A stretch of 64,000 nt of DNA from ZC4RG42 sp036676355 (GCA_036676355.1 JAKFDA010000072.1:62001-126000); one strand, 5' to 3'. Positions 1 to 10,410 are shown, counted from the first letter of the stretch. A program made the numbers and translations. Notes: generated by a model not told the origin, from the sequence alone.

Positions 1-66
1 CATGGCGAAACGCCCGGTGATGCCGTGCGCGCCACGCTGACCGCGTGCACCGCGCGCTCTGCCTGA
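1..66 (+). CDS. possible 3' end of an upstream gene (partial)
   Basis: Frame 1 is open from the left edge to a TGA at 64-66 and encodes about 21 residues ending TACTARSA. It could be the last codons of a gene that starts outside the window. The stretch is too short to recognise a family, and chance openness in GC-rich DNA is equally possible. Confidence 0.2.
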   Translation, partial: HGETPGDAVRATLTACTARSA

Positions 67-85
67 GCGCGGCACGAATTAACGC

Positions 86-114
86 TTGAGCGCCTAGGGC
101 TCGAAGCGTATATT
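86..114 (+). promoter_or_regulatory. candidate sigma70 promoter for gltBD
   Basis: TTGAGC at 86-91, a 17-base spacer and TATATT at 109-114 match the sigma70 -35/-10 layout well. Transcription would begin near 121, leaving an untranslated leader of about 85 bases before gltB. This is a pattern match only; no operator could be assigned. Confidence 0.45.
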
Positions 115-205
115 CGTTCCCCCACGCGCCGAGGGGCGAGCGCCGTTCACCTTTGCGTGCGCGTCGCACTTTAGGCCCTCGGCGGCCTCGGACGAGGTAA
201 GAATC

Positions 206-3200
206 GTGGAGTTTTCGGCCCTACCCCCCGCGCAAGGGTTATACAACCCTGCCAACGAACACGACGCCTGCGGCGTTGGTTTCATCGCCCACATCAAGGG
301 CCGAAAATCACACCATATCGTTGAACAGGGCCTGCAGATTCTGAAGAATCTGACCCATCGCGGCGCGGTCGGCGCTGACCCGCTTGCCGGAGACGGGGCG
401 GGGATTCTGCTGCAGATTCCGGATCAACTTTTCCGCGAGGAAATGGCCAAGCAGGGCGTGACCCTGCCGCCGGTCGGCGAATACGGCGTCGGCATGGTGT
501 TCCTGCCGCAGGAGCCGGCCTCCCGCCTGGCATGCGAGCACGAGATCGAGCGCGCCATCAAGGACGAAGGTCAGGTGCTGCTGGGCTGGCGCGACGTGCC
601 GGTCGACAGCTCCATACTCGGCGAGTCGGTCAAAGCCATCGAGCCGCTCATGCGCCAGGTATTTATCGGTCGCGGCGCGGGTGTGACGGTGACCGATGCG
701 CTCGAGCGCAAGCTTTACATCATTCGCAAATCCTCCGGTCATGCCATTCAGGCGCTCGCACTCGCGCACGGCAAGGAGTACTACGCGCCGTCGATGTCGG
801 CGCGCACCGTGGTGTACAAAGGCATGCTGCTCGCCGGTCAGGTGGGCAAGTACTACAAGGATCTGCAGGATCCGCGCGTGGTGTCGGCGCTCGCGCTGGT
901 GCATCAGCGTTTCTCGACCAACACCTTCCCCACCTGGGAACTTGCGCATCCGTTCCGCATGATCGCCCACAACGGTGAGATCAATACGCTGCGCGGCAAC
1001 GTCAACTGGATTCGCGCGCGTCAGCAGGCGATCTCCAGCCCGGTGCTCGGCAAGGATCTTGATAAGCTGTGGCCGCTGATCTACGACGGTCAGTCCGACT
1101 CCGCGTCCTTCGACAACGCGCTCGAACTGCTGGTCATGAGCGGTTACTCGCTCGCGCACGCCATGATGATGCTCATTCCCGAAGCATGGGAAAAACATAC
1201 ATTCATGGACCCGACGCGCCGCGCGTTCTACGAATATCACGCACCGATGATGGAGCCTTGGGACGGTCCCGCGGCCGTCGCCTTTACCGACGGCCGCCAG
1301 ATCGGCGCCACGCTCGACCGTAACGGTCTGCGTCCGGCGCGTTATCTGGTGACCGACGACGACATGGTGTTGATGGCGTCCGAGGCAGGCGTGTTGCCCG
1401 TGCCCGAAGAGAAAATCATCAAGAAATGGCGCCTGCAGCCGGGCAAGATGTTCCTCATCGATCTGGAAGCAGGTCGCATCATCGACGACAAGGAACTCAA
1501 GGACACGCTGTCGAGTGCGAAACCGTATCGCGACTGGGTGCAGCGTATACGCATCAAGCTCGACGACCTGCCGTCGGGCAAGCAGCCGGGCGAGGGCGCC
1601 AATGCGCCGCTGCTCGATCGCCAGCAGGCCTTTGGTTACACACAGGAAGACATCAAGTTCATCCTGTCGCCGATGGCAACGCTGGGTGAAGAGGCGGTCG
1701 GTTCGATGGGCAACGATTCGCCGCTGGCGGTGTTGTCGAATAAGGACAAGAACCTCTACAACTACTTCAAGCAGTTGTTTGCGCAAGTGACCAACCCGCC
1801 GATCGATCCGATCCGCGAAGATCTGGTCATGTCGCTGATCTCGTTCATCGGGCCGAAGCCGAACCTGCTGGGTATCGACGAAACCAATCCGCCCATCCGG
1901 CTCGAAGTCAGCCAGCCTGTGCTCGACTTCGATCGGATGGAGACGATCCGCCAGATCGAGCGGCATACGAGCGGCAAATTCCGCTCGTTCGAAATCGACA
2001 TCTGCTATCCGGTCGCCTGGGGCAAGGATGCGATCGAAGCGCGACTGGCGAGCTTGTGCGCGCAGGCCGAAGACGCGGTGCGCAGCGGTTACTCCATCCT
2101 GATCATCTCGGACCGTAAGGTCGATCGCGACCACGTCGCGATCCCGGCGCTGCTGGCGCTGTCGGCGATCCATCTGCATCTGGTCGACAAGGGTCTGCGC
2201 ACCAGCGCGGGCCTGGTCGTCGAAACCGGTTCGGCGCGCGAAACGCATCATTTCGCCCTGCTCGGCGGTTACGGCGCCGAAGCCGTGCATCCCTACCTCG
2301 CGCTCGAAACGCTGCTGCATCTGAAGAACGTGCTGCCCGCGGATGCCGAAGGCAAGAAAGCGATCTACAACTACGTCAAGGCGATCGGCAAGGGCCTGAT
2401 GAAGGTGATGTCCAAGATGGGCATCTCGACCTACATGTCGTACACCGGTGCGCAGATCTTCGAGGCGGTCGGCTTGTCGAAAGCGCTGGTCGAGAAGTAC
2501 TTCACCGGCACCGCCTCCAATGTCGAAGGCATTGGCGTGTTCGAAGTGGCGGAAGAAGCGCTGCGCCTGCACAACGCGGCTTTCGGCGACGATCCGGTGC
2601 TGACCAACGCGCTTGACGCGGGCGGCGAATACGCGTTCCGCGTGCGCGGCGAGGAGCACATGTGGACGCCGGATGCGATCGCCAAGCTGCAGCATTCCAC
2701 GCGCGCCGGCAGCTATTCGACGTATAAGGAGTACGCCCAGCTCATCAACGATCAGACCAGGCGCCACATGACATTGCGCGGTTTGTTCGAGTTGCGCACC
2801 GATCAGTGCACGCCCGTGCCGATCGAGGAAGTCGAGCCGGCCAAGGAAATCGTCAAGCGTTTCGCTACCGGCGCAATGTCGCTTGGCTCGATTTCGACCG
2901 AAGCGCATTCGACGCTGGCGATCGCGATGAACCGCATCGGCGGCAAGTCGAACACCGGGGAAGGCGGCGAAGACCCGGTTCGCTTCACGCCCGTGCAAGC
3001 GGGCGAATCGCTGATGGGCAAACTCGGCCATCACCGCGTCGAGGTCGATATTCCGCTCAAGGAAGGCGACTCGCTGCGCTCAAAAATCAAACAGGTCGCT
3101 TCGGGCCGTTTCGGCGTGACCGCGGAATACCTGACCAGCGCCGATCAGATCCAGATCAAGATGGCGCAGGGCGCGAAGCCGGGCGAAGGCGGTCAGCTTC

Positions 3201-4858
3201 CCGGTCACAAAGTGTCCGAATACATTGCCGAACTGCGTTTTTCGGTGCCCGGCGTCGGCCTCATCTCGCCGCCGCCGCATCACGACATCTATTCGATCGA
3301 GGATCTGGCGCAACTCATTCATGACTTGAAGAATGCCAATTCGCGCGCGTCGATCAGCGTGAAGCTGGTATCCGAACTGGGCGTCGGCACCGTTGCCGCC
3401 GGCGTGTCGAAAGCCAAGGCCGATCACGTCACGATTTCCGGCTACGACGGTGGTACGGGCGCATCGCCGCTGTCGTCGATCAAGCATGCCGGTACGCCGT
3501 GGGAACTGGGTCTGGCCGAAACGCAGCAGACGCTCGTGCTCAACCGTTTGCGCGGCCGCATCGTCGTGCAGGCCGACGGTCAGATGAAAACCGGCCGCGA
3601 CGTGCTGATCGGCGCGTTGCTCGGCGCCGACGAATTCGGTTTTTCAACCGCGCCGCTGGTCGTCGAAGGCTGCATCATGATGCGCAAGTGCCATCTCAAC
3701 ACCTGCCCGGTCGGCGTGGCGACGCAGGATCCGGTGCTGCGCAAGAAATTCACCGGCCAGCCCGAGCATGTGGTCAATTACTTTTTCTTCGTCGCCGAAG
3801 AACTGCGCGAGCACATGGCGGCGCTGGGCATTCGCAGATTCGTGGACCTGATCGGCCGCACCGACTTGCTCGACATGAAGCGCGGCATCGAGCACTGGAA
3901 GGCGAAGGGGCTGGATTTCAGCAAGATCTTTCACTCACCGGTCATGCCGGCCGGCGTTGCACGTTCGCATGTCGAAATGCAGGACCACGGTCTGGACAAG
4001 GCGCTCGATCATCGTCTCATCGAACTCGCGCAGCCGGCGATTCAGCGTGGCGAGAAGGTGTCCATCGAGATGCCGATTCGCAACGTGAACCGCACCGTCG
4101 GCACGATGCTGTCGGCCGAGGTCGCGAGGAAGTATGGCCATGCCGGTCTGCCGGATGACACCATCCGTCTGCGCTTCGCCGGTTCGGCGGGACAGAGTTT
4201 CGGCGCATTCCTCGCGCATGGCATCACGCTCGAATTGATCGGCGAGGGCAACGACTACGTCGGCAAGGGATTGTCCGGCGGCCGGATTGTGGTGCAACCG
4301 TCCTCCAAATTCCGCGGCGATCCGCAACACAACATCATCGTCGGCAATACGGTGATGTATGGCGCGATCGGCGGCGAAGCCTATTTCCGTGGCGTCGCCG
4401 GCGAACGTTTCTGCGTGCGCAACTCCGGGGCTTCCGCAGTGGTGGAAGGACTGGGCGACCACGGCGCCGAATACATGACCGGCGGTACGGTCGTAGTTCT
4501 TGGTCGGACCGGACGCAACTTCGCCGCCGGCATGTCGGGCGGCATCGGTTATGTGCTGGACGAGGACGGCACGTTCAAGGACCGCTGCAATGCGTCCATG
4601 GTGCAACTCGAACCGGTGCTGAGCGAGGTCGAGCAGGAAGCGAAGGTGCCGCAGGAAATCTGGCATCTGGGACGCAGCGACGAAGCCATCCTCCGGGAAC
4701 TGGTGGAGAAGCACGCGCGCTACACCGGTAGCGCCGAGGCGAAGAAAATTCTTGCCGACTGGCCTGATTACCGCGCGAAATTCGTCAAGGTGTTCCCCAA
4801 CGAATATCGCCGTGCGCTGGGCGAGGTGGCGTCCAAGGGACGCAAACTGGCAGCCTGA
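206..4858 (+). CDS. gltB: glutamate synthase (NADPH) large subunit
   Basis: Catalyses glutamine + 2-oxoglutarate to two glutamates with the small subunit encoded next door; cytosolic ammonia assimilation. At 1550 residues it has the normal family length. The GTG start gives a 21-residue propeptide before the class II glutaminase nucleophile Cys22 (motif ACGVGF), as expected for an Ntn amidotransferase. The glutaminase domain covers about 22-430, followed by the central domain and the FMN/2-oxoglutarate synthase domain. The 3Fe-4S cysteines are visible as C1156-x5-C1162-x4-C1167 (CHLNTCPVG). The C-terminal GXGXG beta-helix contains GKGLSGGRIVVQP. gltD follows after 97 bases, very probably in the same operon. 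Confidence 0.98.
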   Translation: MEFSALPPAQGLYNPANEHDACGVGFIAHIKGRKSHHIVEQGLQILKNLTHRGAVGADPLAGDGAGILLQIPDQLFREEMAKQGVTLPPVGEYGVGMVFLPQEPASRLACEHEIERAIKDEGQVLLGWRDVPVDSSILGESVKAIEPLMRQVFIGRGAGVTVTDALERKLYIIRKSSGHAIQALALAHGKEYYAPSMSARTVVYKGMLLAGQVGKYYKDLQDPRVVSALALVHQRFSTNTFPTWELAHPFRMIAHNGEINTLRGNVNWIRARQQAISSPVLGKDLDKLWPLIYDGQSDSASFDNALELLVMSGYSLAHAMMMLIPEAWEKHTFMDPTRRAFYEYHAPMMEPWDGPAAVAFTDGRQIGATLDRNGLRPARYLVTDDDMVLMASEAGVLPVPEEKIIKKWRLQPGKMFLIDLEAGRIIDDKELKDTLSSAKPYRDWVQRIRIKLDDLPSGKQPGEGANAPLLDRQQAFGYTQEDIKFILSPMATLGEEAVGSMGNDSPLAVLSNKDKNLYNYFKQLFAQVTNPPIDPIREDLVMSLISFIGPKPNLLGIDETNPPIRLEVSQPVLDFDRMETIRQIERHTSGKFRSFEIDICYPVAWGKDAIEARLASLCAQAEDAVRSGYSILIISDRKVDRDHVAIPALLALSAIHLHLVDKGLRTSAGLVVETGSARETHHFALLGGYGAEAVHPYLALETLLHLKNVLPADAEGKKAIYNYVKAIGKGLMKVMSKMGISTYMSYTGAQIFEAVGLSKALVEKYFTGTASNVEGIGVFEVAEEALRLHNAAFGDDPVLTNALDAGGEYAFRVRGEEHMWTPDAIAKLQHSTRAGSYSTYKEYAQLINDQTRRHMTLRGLFELRTDQCTPVPIEEVEPAKEIVKRFATGAMSLGSISTEAHSTLAIAMNRIGGKSNTGEGGEDPVRFTPVQAGESLMGKLGHHRVEVDIPLKEGDSLRSKIKQVASGRFGVTAEYLTSADQIQIKMAQGAKPGEGGQLPGHKVSEYIAELRFSVPGVGLISPPPHHDIYSIEDLAQLIHDLKNANSRASISVKLVSELGVGTVAAGVSKAKADHVTISGYDGGTGASPLSSIKHAGTPWELGLAETQQTLVLNRLRGRIVVQADGQMKTGRDVLIGALLGADEFGFSTAPLVVEGCIMMRKCHLNTCPVGVATQDPVLRKKFTGQPEHVVNYFFFVAEELREHMAALGIRRFVDLIGRTDLLDMKRGIEHWKAKGLDFSKIFHSPVMPAGVARSHVEMQDHGLDKALDHRLIELAQPAIQRGEKVSIEMPIRNVNRTVGTMLSAEVARKYGHAGLPDDTIRLRFAGSAGQSFGAFLAHGITLELIGEGNDYVGKGLSGGRIVVQPSSKFRGDPQHNIIVGNTVMYGAIGGEAYFRGVAGERFCVRNSGASAVVEGLGDHGAEYMTGGTVVVLGRTGRNFAAGMSGGIGYVLDEDGTFKDRCNASMVQLEPVLSEVEQEAKVPQEIWHLGRSDEAILRELVEKHARYTGSAEAKKILADWPDYRAKFVKVFPNEYRRALGEVASKGRKLAA

Positions 4859-4955
4859 TTACGATTCAATTGCTCGCAGCGGGTCAGGGTGCGCATCACC
4901 CTCGACCGATCGGGTCGGTGCGGCCCGCAAGTCACAACGAACTGGATAGATAGCG

Positions 4956-6404
4956 ATGGGAAAAATTACCGGGTTCATGGAATTTCAGCGGCTCAAGGAA
5001 GCGAGTGAGCCGCCGAGCGAACGCGTCCGGCACTATCGCGAATTCATCCTGCATTTGACCGACGAGGAAGCAAAGGTGCAGGGCGCGCGCTGCATGGACT
5101 GCGGCACGCCGTTCTGTACGACGGGCTGCCCGGTGAACAACATCATCCCGGACTGGAACGATCTCGTTTACAACGGCAAGTGGCATGAAGCCATCGACAG
5201 TCTGCACTCGACCAACAACTTTCCCGAGTTCACCGGCCGGGTGTGCCCGGCGCCATGTGAGGCCGCCTGTACGCTGAACATCAACAACGACCCGGTCGGC
5301 ATCAAGTCCATCGAGCACGCCATTATCGACAAGGCCTGGGAAATGGGCTGGGTTGTGCCGATGCCACCCAAGCACAAGACCGGCAAACGGGTCGCCGTGG
5401 TCGGATCGGGTCCTGCGGGGCTCGCGTCGGCGCAGCAACTGGCGCGCGCGGGACACGATGTCGTGGTGTACGAAAAAGCGGATCGCATCGGCGGCTTGCT
5501 GCGTTATGGCATTCCCGATTTCAAACTCGAGAAGCATCACATCGATCGCCGCGTCGCGCAGATGCGCGAAGAAGGCGTCGAATTCCGCGTCAATCAGCAC
5601 ATCGGGCGCGATATCCCGATGCAGCGCTTGGTGGACGAATACGATGCGGTCGTGCTGGCGGGCGGCGCCGAACAACCGCGCGATCTGCCGGTGCCGGGAC
5701 GCGAACTCGACGGCGTGCATTTCGCCATGGAGTTTTTGCCGCAGCAGAACAAGGCCGTTGCCGGCGATGAGGTGCCGCAGCAGATCATGGCGACCGGCAA
5801 GCATGTGATCGTGATCGGCGGCGGCGATACCGGCTCCGACTGTGTGGGCACGTCGAACCGCCACGGTGCGAAATCGGTCACCCAGTTCGAATTGTTGCCG
5901 CAGCCGCCCGCGCAGGAAAACAAGGAATTGACCTGGCCTTACTGGCCGCTCAAGCTGCGCACCTCCTCTTCCCACGAAGAAGGCGTGCAGCGTGACTGGG
6001 CCGTTACGACCAAGGCGTTCAAGGGCGCCAACGGCAAGGTGCAAAAACTGGTCGGTGCGCGCGTCGAATGGAAAAAAGACCAAGCGACCGGGCAGATGAA
6101 AATGGTTGAAGTGCCGGGCAGCGAGTTCGAGATTCCGGCCGACCTGGTGCTGTTCGCAATGGGTTTCGTCGGCCCGGTGCACACCGGCATGATCGAGCAA
6201 TCGGGCGTCGCCACGGATGCGCGCGGCAACGTGCGCGCAAGCACCGACGGTGCCGGCTGCTATCAGACTTCGGATCCGAAAATATTCGCCGCCGGCGATA
6301 TGCGGCGCGGTCAGTCGCTCATCGTCTGGGCGATACGCGAAGGGCGCCAATGCGCCCGTTCGGTCGACGAATATCTGATCGGCGCTTCCACCCTGCCACG
6401 CTAG
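4956..6404 (+). CDS. gltD: glutamate synthase (NADPH) small subunit
   Basis: Supplies electrons from NADPH through FAD and 4Fe-4S clusters to the GltB synthase site. The 482-residue protein has the N-terminal cluster cysteines C46, C49, C54, C58 (CMDCGTPFCTTGCP) and C97, C101, C105 (CPAPCEAAC). An FAD Rossmann motif VVGSGPAGLASA lies near residue 148 and an NAD(P)H motif VIGGGDTGSDC near 287. The gene follows gltB as in most proteobacteria. Its stop lies 6 bases from the stop of the convergent DUF4124 gene, leaving almost no room for a terminator between them. Confidence 0.98.
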   Translation: MGKITGFMEFQRLKEASEPPSERVRHYREFILHLTDEEAKVQGARCMDCGTPFCTTGCPVNNIIPDWNDLVYNGKWHEAIDSLHSTNNFPEFTGRVCPAPCEAACTLNINNDPVGIKSIEHAIIDKAWEMGWVVPMPPKHKTGKRVAVVGSGPAGLASAQQLARAGHDVVVYEKADRIGGLLRYGIPDFKLEKHHIDRRVAQMREEGVEFRVNQHIGRDIPMQRLVDEYDAVVLAGGAEQPRDLPVPGRELDGVHFAMEFLPQQNKAVAGDEVPQQIMATGKHVIVIGGGDTGSDCVGTSNRHGAKSVTQFELLPQPPAQENKELTWPYWPLKLRTSSSHEEGVQRDWAVTTKAFKGANGKVQKLVGARVEWKKDQATGQMKMVEVPGSEFEIPADLVLFAMGFVGPVHTGMIEQSGVATDARGNVRASTDGAGCYQTSDPKIFAAGDMRRGQSLIVWAIREGRQCARSVDEYLIGASTLPR

Positions 6405-6410
6405 ACAACG

Positions 6411-6959
6411 CTAGGGAAGCCGCCGTTCCAGCCTGCGTCGTTCGCGCGGTTGAACCGGAACGGCCTGCGCGCCGACACCGTAGGGACCGGGCCGCACTTC
6501 GTAGCGGGGAATGAACTGAATACTGGTGTTGCTGCTGCGTCCGTTCCGTTCCAGATCGCGATCGATCACGACTTCGCCCAGCGGCGCATCGGAAGGACCG
6601 TAAAAGCCACCGCCCGAAGGATAGTAGACGCCCGAATCAGCGGGGGGCGCGTACGCAACGGTCGGCGCGCCGCGCTGCGCGCGCAGCGCTTCCTCGAGCC
6701 GGCTGATGCGACGGTTGAGCAGGCGTTCGTTCAACGCACGCACTTCTTCGGCGGAAGGCTTTAGCGGCGCCACGATACTCAATTGATTTTCGCGCACCAA
6801 CTCGACCGATTGGTTCGCCGGGCGTGTGTTCGTGTAATGCACGACGCCGCGCGTATCGGTCCATTTGTAAATTTCTGCACTGACTGGCGCAGCAAACGCA
6901 AAACTCAGCACACTCACAACCAGCAGTGAGGCAGGAGTCCGGGTAAGGCGATTGTGCAT
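6411..6959 (-). CDS. DUF4124 domain-containing secreted protein
   Basis: A 182-residue protein with an N-terminal signal peptide (hydrophobic LLVVSVLSFAFAAPVSA, likely cleavage after VSA). The DUF4124 motif follows at once: EIYKWTDTRGVVHYTNTRP. The rest is a charged region (ALNERLLNRRISRLEEAL, possibly a short coiled coil) and a Pro/Tyr/Gly-rich tail with many Arg residues at the C terminus. The family is common in beta/gammaproteobacterial periplasm and has no assigned function. I chose the ATG at 6957-6959 because the signal peptide starts there; longer readings run into the glmU promoter region. It is divergent from glmU. Confidence 0.85.
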   Translation of the reverse strand: MHNRLTRTPASLLVVSVLSFAFAAPVSAEIYKWTDTRGVVHYTNTRPANQSVELVRENQLSIVAPLKPSAEEVRALNERLLNRRISRLEEALRAQRGAPTVAYAPPADSGVYYPSGGGFYGPSDAPLGEVVIDRDLERNGRSSNTSIQFIPRYEVRPGPYGVGAQAVPVQPRERRRLERRLP

Positions 6960-7106
6960 GGATGCCTCCGACGACGGTAAGGCGCACAAAGTGCGGTTTG
7001 TCCATGTTGAGGCAAAGCGCGTGCCGCGTCGAAGGGCATCGAAAATACTGCGTGCTACCATCCTGCGTCGCTGCGGCCATCCAACTTTCATCGTCCTGAT
7101 ACTGTA

Positions 7107-8465
7107 ATGAACGTCGTCATTCTCGCTGCCGGACAGGGTAAGCGCATGCACTCCGACCGGCCCAAGGTGCTGCACGAACTGGCAGGCCGCCCATTGCTGG
7201 CACATGTCATCGCGGCCGCGCGCGCACTCGAGCCCGACCGCATCTGTGTGGTGTACGGACATGGCGGCGAAACGGTGCGTGAGGCGATTCCGGATGCCGA
7301 TTTGCGCTGGGCCAGGCAGAGTCCGCAACTGGGCACCGGCCACGCTGTGCAGCAGGCGCTTCCATTCCTGGATGCGGACGGAGCGACACTGGTGCTGTAT
7401 GGCGACGTCCCGCTGACGCAGCCGGAAACCTTGCGTCGCCTGGTCGAGGCGGCGCACGACAGCCTCGCATTGCTGACGGTGGAACTCGACGATCCGACCG
7501 GTTACGGCCGTATCGTTCGTGAAGGCGGCGCCGTACGACGCATCGTCGAGCATAAGGACGCAACCGCGGAACAGCGCCGGCTGCGCGAAGTGAACACCGG
7601 CATCATGGCGTTACCGACGCGTCATCTCGCCGGCTGGCTGGGCGCGCTGAAGAACGATAACGCGCAAGGCGAGTATTACCTGACCGACATCATCGCGCTC
7701 GCAGTAACGCAGGGCATCGCGGTTCGGGCGCTCCAGCCCGAGGCGTTGTGGGAAACGCTGGGCGTGAACAGCAAGGGGCAGCTCGCCGAACTCGAGCGCA
7801 TTCTTCAGCGCACCCGGGCAACGGCCTTGCTCGAGCGGGGCGTGTCGCTGGCTGACCCGGCGCGAATCGATATTCGCGGAACGCTGGAATGCGGACGCGA
7901 CGTCGCCATCGACGTGAACTGTGTGTTCGAGGGCGATGTGGTGCTTGGCGATCGCGTCAGCATCGGCCCGAACTGCGTGCTGCGCAATGTGCGCGTCGAG
8001 TCGGACACGCGTGTCGAAGCTTTCTGTCATCTGGACAGCGCCGACATCGGACGCAACTGCCGCGTCGGGCCGTACGCCCGGTTGCGCCCCGGTGCGCAAC
8101 TGGCCGAAGCGGTGCATATCGGCAACTTCTGCGAAGTGAAGGCCAGCACCATCGGGGCCAATTCCAAAGCCAATCATCTGAGCTATATCGGCGACAGCGA
8201 AATCGGCCGCAACGTCAACGTTGGCGCCGGCACGATCACCTGCAACTACGACGGCGTGAACAAGCATCGCACCGTGATCGAGGACGACGTCTTCATCGGT
8301 TCGGATACGCAATTGATTGCGCCGGTGCGCGTGCGTCGCGGCGCGACGCTTGCGGCCGGCACCACGCTGACAAAGGACGCGCCGGAGAACCAACTCACGC
8401 TTTCGCGCGTGCAACAGGTATCGGTTCCCAGCTGGAAGCGTCCGGCCAAAGCATCGAAGAAATGA
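7107..8465 (+). CDS. glmU: bifunctional GlcN-1-P acetyltransferase / GlcNAc-1-P uridyltransferase
   Basis: Makes UDP-GlcNAc from glucosamine-1-phosphate, acetyl-CoA and UTP, the last two cytosolic steps toward peptidoglycan and surface sugars. The 452-residue protein has the N-terminal pyrophosphorylase loop LAAGQGKRMHSDRPKVLHEL (residues 6-25) and GDVPLT. The C-terminal left-handed beta-helix carries the acetyltransferase signature NHLSYIGDSEIG and TITCNYDG. glmS follows 118 bases downstream, so precursor synthesis is grouped; the UDP-GlcNAc could also feed the WecB epimerase encoded at 28831. Confidence 0.98.
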   Translation: MNVVILAAGQGKRMHSDRPKVLHELAGRPLLAHVIAAARALEPDRICVVYGHGGETVREAIPDADLRWARQSPQLGTGHAVQQALPFLDADGATLVLYGDVPLTQPETLRRLVEAAHDSLALLTVELDDPTGYGRIVREGGAVRRIVEHKDATAEQRRLREVNTGIMALPTRHLAGWLGALKNDNAQGEYYLTDIIALAVTQGIAVRALQPEALWETLGVNSKGQLAELERILQRTRATALLERGVSLADPARIDIRGTLECGRDVAIDVNCVFEGDVVLGDRVSIGPNCVLRNVRVESDTRVEAFCHLDSADIGRNCRVGPYARLRPGAQLAEAVHIGNFCEVKASTIGANSKANHLSYIGDSEIGRNVNVGAGTITCNYDGVNKHRTVIEDDVFIGSDTQLIAPVRVRRGATLAAGTTLTKDAPENQLTLSRVQQVSVPSWKRPAKASKK

Positions 8466-8583
8466 GCACCTTCGGGCACATGGCGTCGGCCGGCAATCGT
8501 GCTACAAGTACGAACATCGACGTCTGCGACGCTACGTTGTACTCAGTCCGTTCATCAACCGCTTTATCGGTGTAATCGAAACT

Positions 8584-10410
8584 ATGTGTGGCATCGTTGG
8601 CGCCGTGGCCCGGCGCAATATCGTCCCCGTGCTGATTGAAGGTCTCAAGCGCCTGGAATACCGCGGCTATGACTCGGCCGGCATGGCCGTGCTGAACGGT
8701 GGACTCAGGCGGTTGCGTACAACAGGCCGTGTGGCCGAACTGGAAAAGCTTGCGAAAGCCGAAAGTTTCAGCGGCGAGGTCGGCATCGCGCATACCCGTT
8801 GGGCGACGCATGGCGTGCCCTCGGAGCGCAATGCACACCCGCATGTCAGCGGCGGTCTCGCTATCGTGCACAACGGCATTATCGAAAACCATGAAGCGAT
8901 GCGACGCGCATTGCGTGAGCGCGGTTACGAGTTCAACTCGGACACCGATACCGAAGTCATCGCTCATCTGCTCAACGACAAGCTCAAGACGCAGCCGAAT
9001 CTGCTCGCGGCCGCGCGCGCCGCAGTGGCCGAATTGCAAGGCGCCTATGCCATTGCCGCGGTCGCGCAGAACGACCCCACCCGCATGATCGTCGCGCGCA
9101 AAGGCGCGCCGTTGCTGCTTGGCATCGGCGACGGCGAATACTTCGCGGCGTCCGATGTATCGGCATTGCTGCAGGTGACGCAGCGCGTGATCTATCTCGA
9201 AGAAGGCGATGTGGCCGAACTGACGCTGGACGGCTACAGCGTGGTTGACGATGCCGGCAACCCGGTCGAGCGCACGGTGCACGTCAGCGAATTGACCTCC
9301 GCCGCGGTCGAGCTGGGTCCGTATCGTCATTACATGCAAAAGGAAATTTTCGAACAGCCGGGCGCGCTGGCGAACACGCTCGAACTGGTGGCGAATGCGC
9401 ATTCCATATCGCCGCAGCTTTTCGGCGCCGAAGCGCAGACGGTGTTCGAGCATGTCGATGCCGTCCTCATCCTTGCGTGCGGCACGAGTTATCACGCCGG
9501 CATGGTGGCGCGCTACTGGATCGAGTCGCTCGCCGGGATGCCTTGCACGGTCGAGATCGCGAGCGAATATCGTTATCGCGCCAGCGTGCCGAATCCGCAC
9601 CAGTTGGTGGTCACCGTCTCGCAATCGGGCGAGACGGCGGACACCATCGCGGCGTTGCAGCATGCCAAGTCGCTCGGGCATGTGCATTCGCTGGCGATTT
9701 GCAACGTGCCGGAGAGCGCGCTGGTGCGCAATTCGAAACTGCGCTTTCTCACCCGTGCCGGACCGGAGATCGGGGTCGCATCGACCAAGGCTTTCACCAC
9801 GCAACTTGGCGCGCTTGTGTTGCTGACCATGGTGCTGGCCAAGCAGCGCGGTCGACTCGACGCGGCGCGCGAACGCGAACTGTTGGGCGCGCTGCGCCAC
9901 CTGCCCGCGGCGCTGCAGCAGGTCTTGGGTATCGAACCGGCCATCGAGGAATGGGCCGATCGTTTCACGACCTGCGAACACGCGCTGTTTCTGGGGCGCG
10001 GCATTCATTACCCGATCGCAATGGAAGGTGCCTTGAAGCTCAAGGAAATTTCCTACGTGCATGCCGAGGCCTATCCGGCCGGAGAACTCAAGCACGGGCC
10101 GCTCGCGCTGGTGGACAAGGACATGCCGGTGATCGCGATCGCACCGAACGATGCGCTGCTGGAAAAGCTGAAATCGAATCTGCAGGAAGTGCGCGCGCGC
10201 GGCGGTGAATTGTATGTCGTCGCCGACCAGGGTTCGCAGGTCTCGGCGGAAGCCGGCTTGCATGTCATTACGCTGACCGATCACGCAGGCCTGCTGTCGC
10301 CCATTTTGCATACCATCCCGCTACAGTTATTGGCTTACCATGTCGCGCTCAGGCGCGGAACCGATGTCGATAAGCCACGTAACCTTGCCAAATCCGTCAC
10401 TGTCGAATGA
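8584..10410 (+). CDS. glmS: glutamine--fructose-6-phosphate aminotransferase (isomerizing)
   Basis: Makes glucosamine-6-phosphate from fructose-6-phosphate and glutamine, the committed step of amino-sugar synthesis. The 608-residue length is typical. Cys2 (MCGIVGAV) is the glutaminase nucleophile, exposed after removal of Met1. RGYDSAGMA follows, then two SIS sugar-isomerase domains with ACGTSYHAG and VSQSGETADT. The C terminus ends in KSVTVE, close to the conserved end that caps the active site in this family. The ATG has no clear Shine-Dalgarno sequence, and I saw no glmS ribozyme in the 118-base gap. Confidence 0.98.
   Translation: MCGIVGAVARRNIVPVLIEGLKRLEYRGYDSAGMAVLNGGLRRLRTTGRVAELEKLAKAESFSGEVGIAHTRWATHGVPSERNAHPHVSGGLAIVHNGIIENHEAMRRALRERGYEFNSDTDTEVIAHLLNDKLKTQPNLLAAARAAVAELQGAYAIAAVAQNDPTRMIVARKGAPLLLGIGDGEYFAASDVSALLQVTQRVIYLEEGDVAELTLDGYSVVDDAGNPVERTVHVSELTSAAVELGPYRHYMQKEIFEQPGALANTLELVANAHSISPQLFGAEAQTVFEHVDAVLILACGTSYHAGMVARYWIESLAGMPCTVEIASEYRYRASVPNPHQLVVTVSQSGETADTIAALQHAKSLGHVHSLAICNVPESALVRNSKLRFLTRAGPEIGVASTKAFTTQLGALVLLTMVLAKQRGRLDAARERELLGALRHLPAALQQVLGIEPAIEEWADRFTTCEHALFLGRGIHYPIAMEGALKLKEISYVHAEAYPAGELKHGPLALVDKDMPVIAIAPNDALLEKLKSNLQEVRARGGELYVVADQGSQVSAEAGLHVITLTDHAGLLSPILHTIPLQLLAYHVALRRGTDVDKPRNLAKSVTVE

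Noticed and set aside
308..3034. 908-codon open frame antisense to gltB
   Set aside because: It is rich in Arg, Gln, His and Asp with no recognisable domain, as expected for the mirror frame of a GC-rich gene; gltB is certain.
8466..8583. glmS ribozyme or riboswitch before glmS
   Set aside because: The gap is only 118 bases and lacks the ribozyme core; such ribozymes are mainly in Gram-positive bacteria.
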